From the NCBI GenBank assembly GCA_017407755.1, contig JAFQVY010000011.1, positions 1 to 42,213 on the forward strand: 42,213 nt of DNA. Reading direction: 5' to 3'. Positions 41,721-42,213 of this stretch are shown one piece after another. The DNA comes from Clostridia bacterium (GTDB taxonomy: Bacteria; Bacillota; Clostridia; Oscillospirales; Acutalibacteraceae). Within the stretch, counting starts at the first letter, position 1. Each line of letters opens with the position of its first letter. The position numbers and the translations under genes are program-made. The notes beneath the pieces were generated by a model. The model saw only the letters and a program-made list of their open reading frames with translations. It made no database searches and had not been told where the DNA came from.

Positions 41721-42213
41721 CTAAAATTTAATTTCTTTAGGGAACGATTCCTTGCGCATAATTCCCCACATTTTATCGATATATGACAATGTATAAAAAT
41801 TTTCATAGTAGTGGTAATAAAAAGCACCTTTTAAGGTCATTTCATAAATACCGTCATATTCCTTGACAAATCCTAATCTCTTTGATAACCATAATTCAAA
41901 ACCGTACATTTTTTTGAGAGGAACACCAAAGAATTTTTCAAAATCTTTAATATTTACTTTTGTACTGTACGCCGTCCAAAACAACCAATAAATCATTCTT
42001 TGTCGTTTTGTAAAACGAATCGTCAAAGATGTAGCAAGGTTGTTCGAAGCGATTCTATCACAATATGATTCAACATTGAACGTATTAATTTTGAATTGTT
42101 CCTTAAAAAGACTGGTGGCAGAGCAACCAAACCCAAGAAAATTATCTCTAGTCATTGATGAGTATTTTGCATTCGGTTTGCTTGAAAAAGTCCAGATTGA
42201 ATCTCGTAGATAG
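41721..42213 (-). CDS. Radical SAM HemN/HemW-like protein, C-terminal part (runs off window)
   Basis: Only the last 163 residues are inside the window. An ATG at 42155 is internal: the frame stays open to the right edge and reads DSIWTFSSKPNAKYSSMTRDNFLGFGCSATSL without a break. That stretch corresponds to the end of the radical SAM barrel of oxygen-independent coproporphyrinogen oxidase-like proteins (compare the common 'lGlGpsAhS' motif). The rest is a HemN_C-type helical domain with a winged-helix-like YEMTLKGAFYYHYYENFY. The SAM-cluster cysteines lie outside the window, so haem synthesis versus another radical SAM role cannot be decided. Confidence 0.75.
   Translation of the reverse strand, partial: YLRDSIWTFSSKPNAKYSSMTRDNFLGFGCSATSLFKEQFKINTFNVESYCDRIASNNLATSLTIRFTKRQRMIYWLFWTAYSTKVNIKDFEKFFGVPLKKMYGFELWLSKRLGFVKEYDGIYEMTLKGAFYYHYYENFYTLSYIDKMWGIMRKESFPKEIKF

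Overview
The window looks like a chromosomal stretch from a low-GC anaerobic Firmicute of the class Clostridia, probably Oscillospirales/Ruminococcaceae-like. The reasons are an archaeal-type alpha2 glycyl-tRNA synthetase, a type III glutamine synthetase, a giant double-ATPase 'acyl-CoA dehydratase activase' protein, a FakA/FakB fatty-acid kinase, AGGAGG-type ribosome sites and near-consensus TTGACA-17-TATAAT promoters. The species cannot be named from this sequence. No insertion sequence, prophage, CRISPR array, rRNA or origin was seen.

Left part (1-25300), housekeeping genes in short units with clear promoters and hairpin terminators. It contains glyS (-); pyrR (+); a TPP riboswitch with its own terminator in front of thiT (+); a DUF1015 protein (-); a CAT-anticodon tRNA (+); a two-gene HTH regulator/DUF3169 membrane protein operon with two identical palindromic operators (+); and a tandem pair of zinc-ribbon membrane proteins (+). 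A four-gene minus-strand operon follows, in transcription order degV/fakB, fakA, plsY and the 1408-residue activase-like protein. Next come a processive-type GT2 (+), glnN (-), M18 aminopeptidase plus sfsA (-), a lipoprotein (+), a Na/Pi cotransporter with PhoU domain (+) and a small GT2 gene (+).

Right part (25395-40914), one 13-gene minus-strand surface-polysaccharide operon. It appears to be driven by a single near-consensus promoter at 40955-40983 and closed by a strong bidirectional terminator at 25315-25351. In transcription order it encodes GT4, GT2, GT2, a fused pyruvyltransferase/F420-hydrogenase-beta-like protein, GT4, GT2, a hexapeptide acyltransferase, a stand-alone pyruvyltransferase, a Wzx flippase, a stand-alone F420-hydrogenase-beta-like iron-sulfur protein, and the three enzymes that make UDP-N-acetyl-L-fucosamine. 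The predicted product is an L-FucNAc-containing, probably acylated and pyruvate-modified glycan. No Wzy polymerase or initiating phosphoglycosyltransferase is present. The middle of the operon (about 28.85-39.75 kb) is visibly more AT-rich than its two ends, which suggests a swapped-in cassette.

Right edge: a glycosyltransferase gene broken by one frameshift (+), then the C-terminal part of a HemN/HemW-like radical SAM protein (-) that runs off the window.

Most interesting points: (1) the recurring pairing, once as a fusion, of pyruvyltransferase with a ferredoxin/F420-hydrogenase-beta reductase-like module; (2) the fakB-fakA-plsY operon, which puts acyl-phosphate production next to the acyltransferase that uses it, together with a self-contained double-ATPase iron-sulfur protein; (3) the twin operators of the HTH/DUF3169 operon; (4) an antisense tRNA T-arm just downstream of the tRNA.
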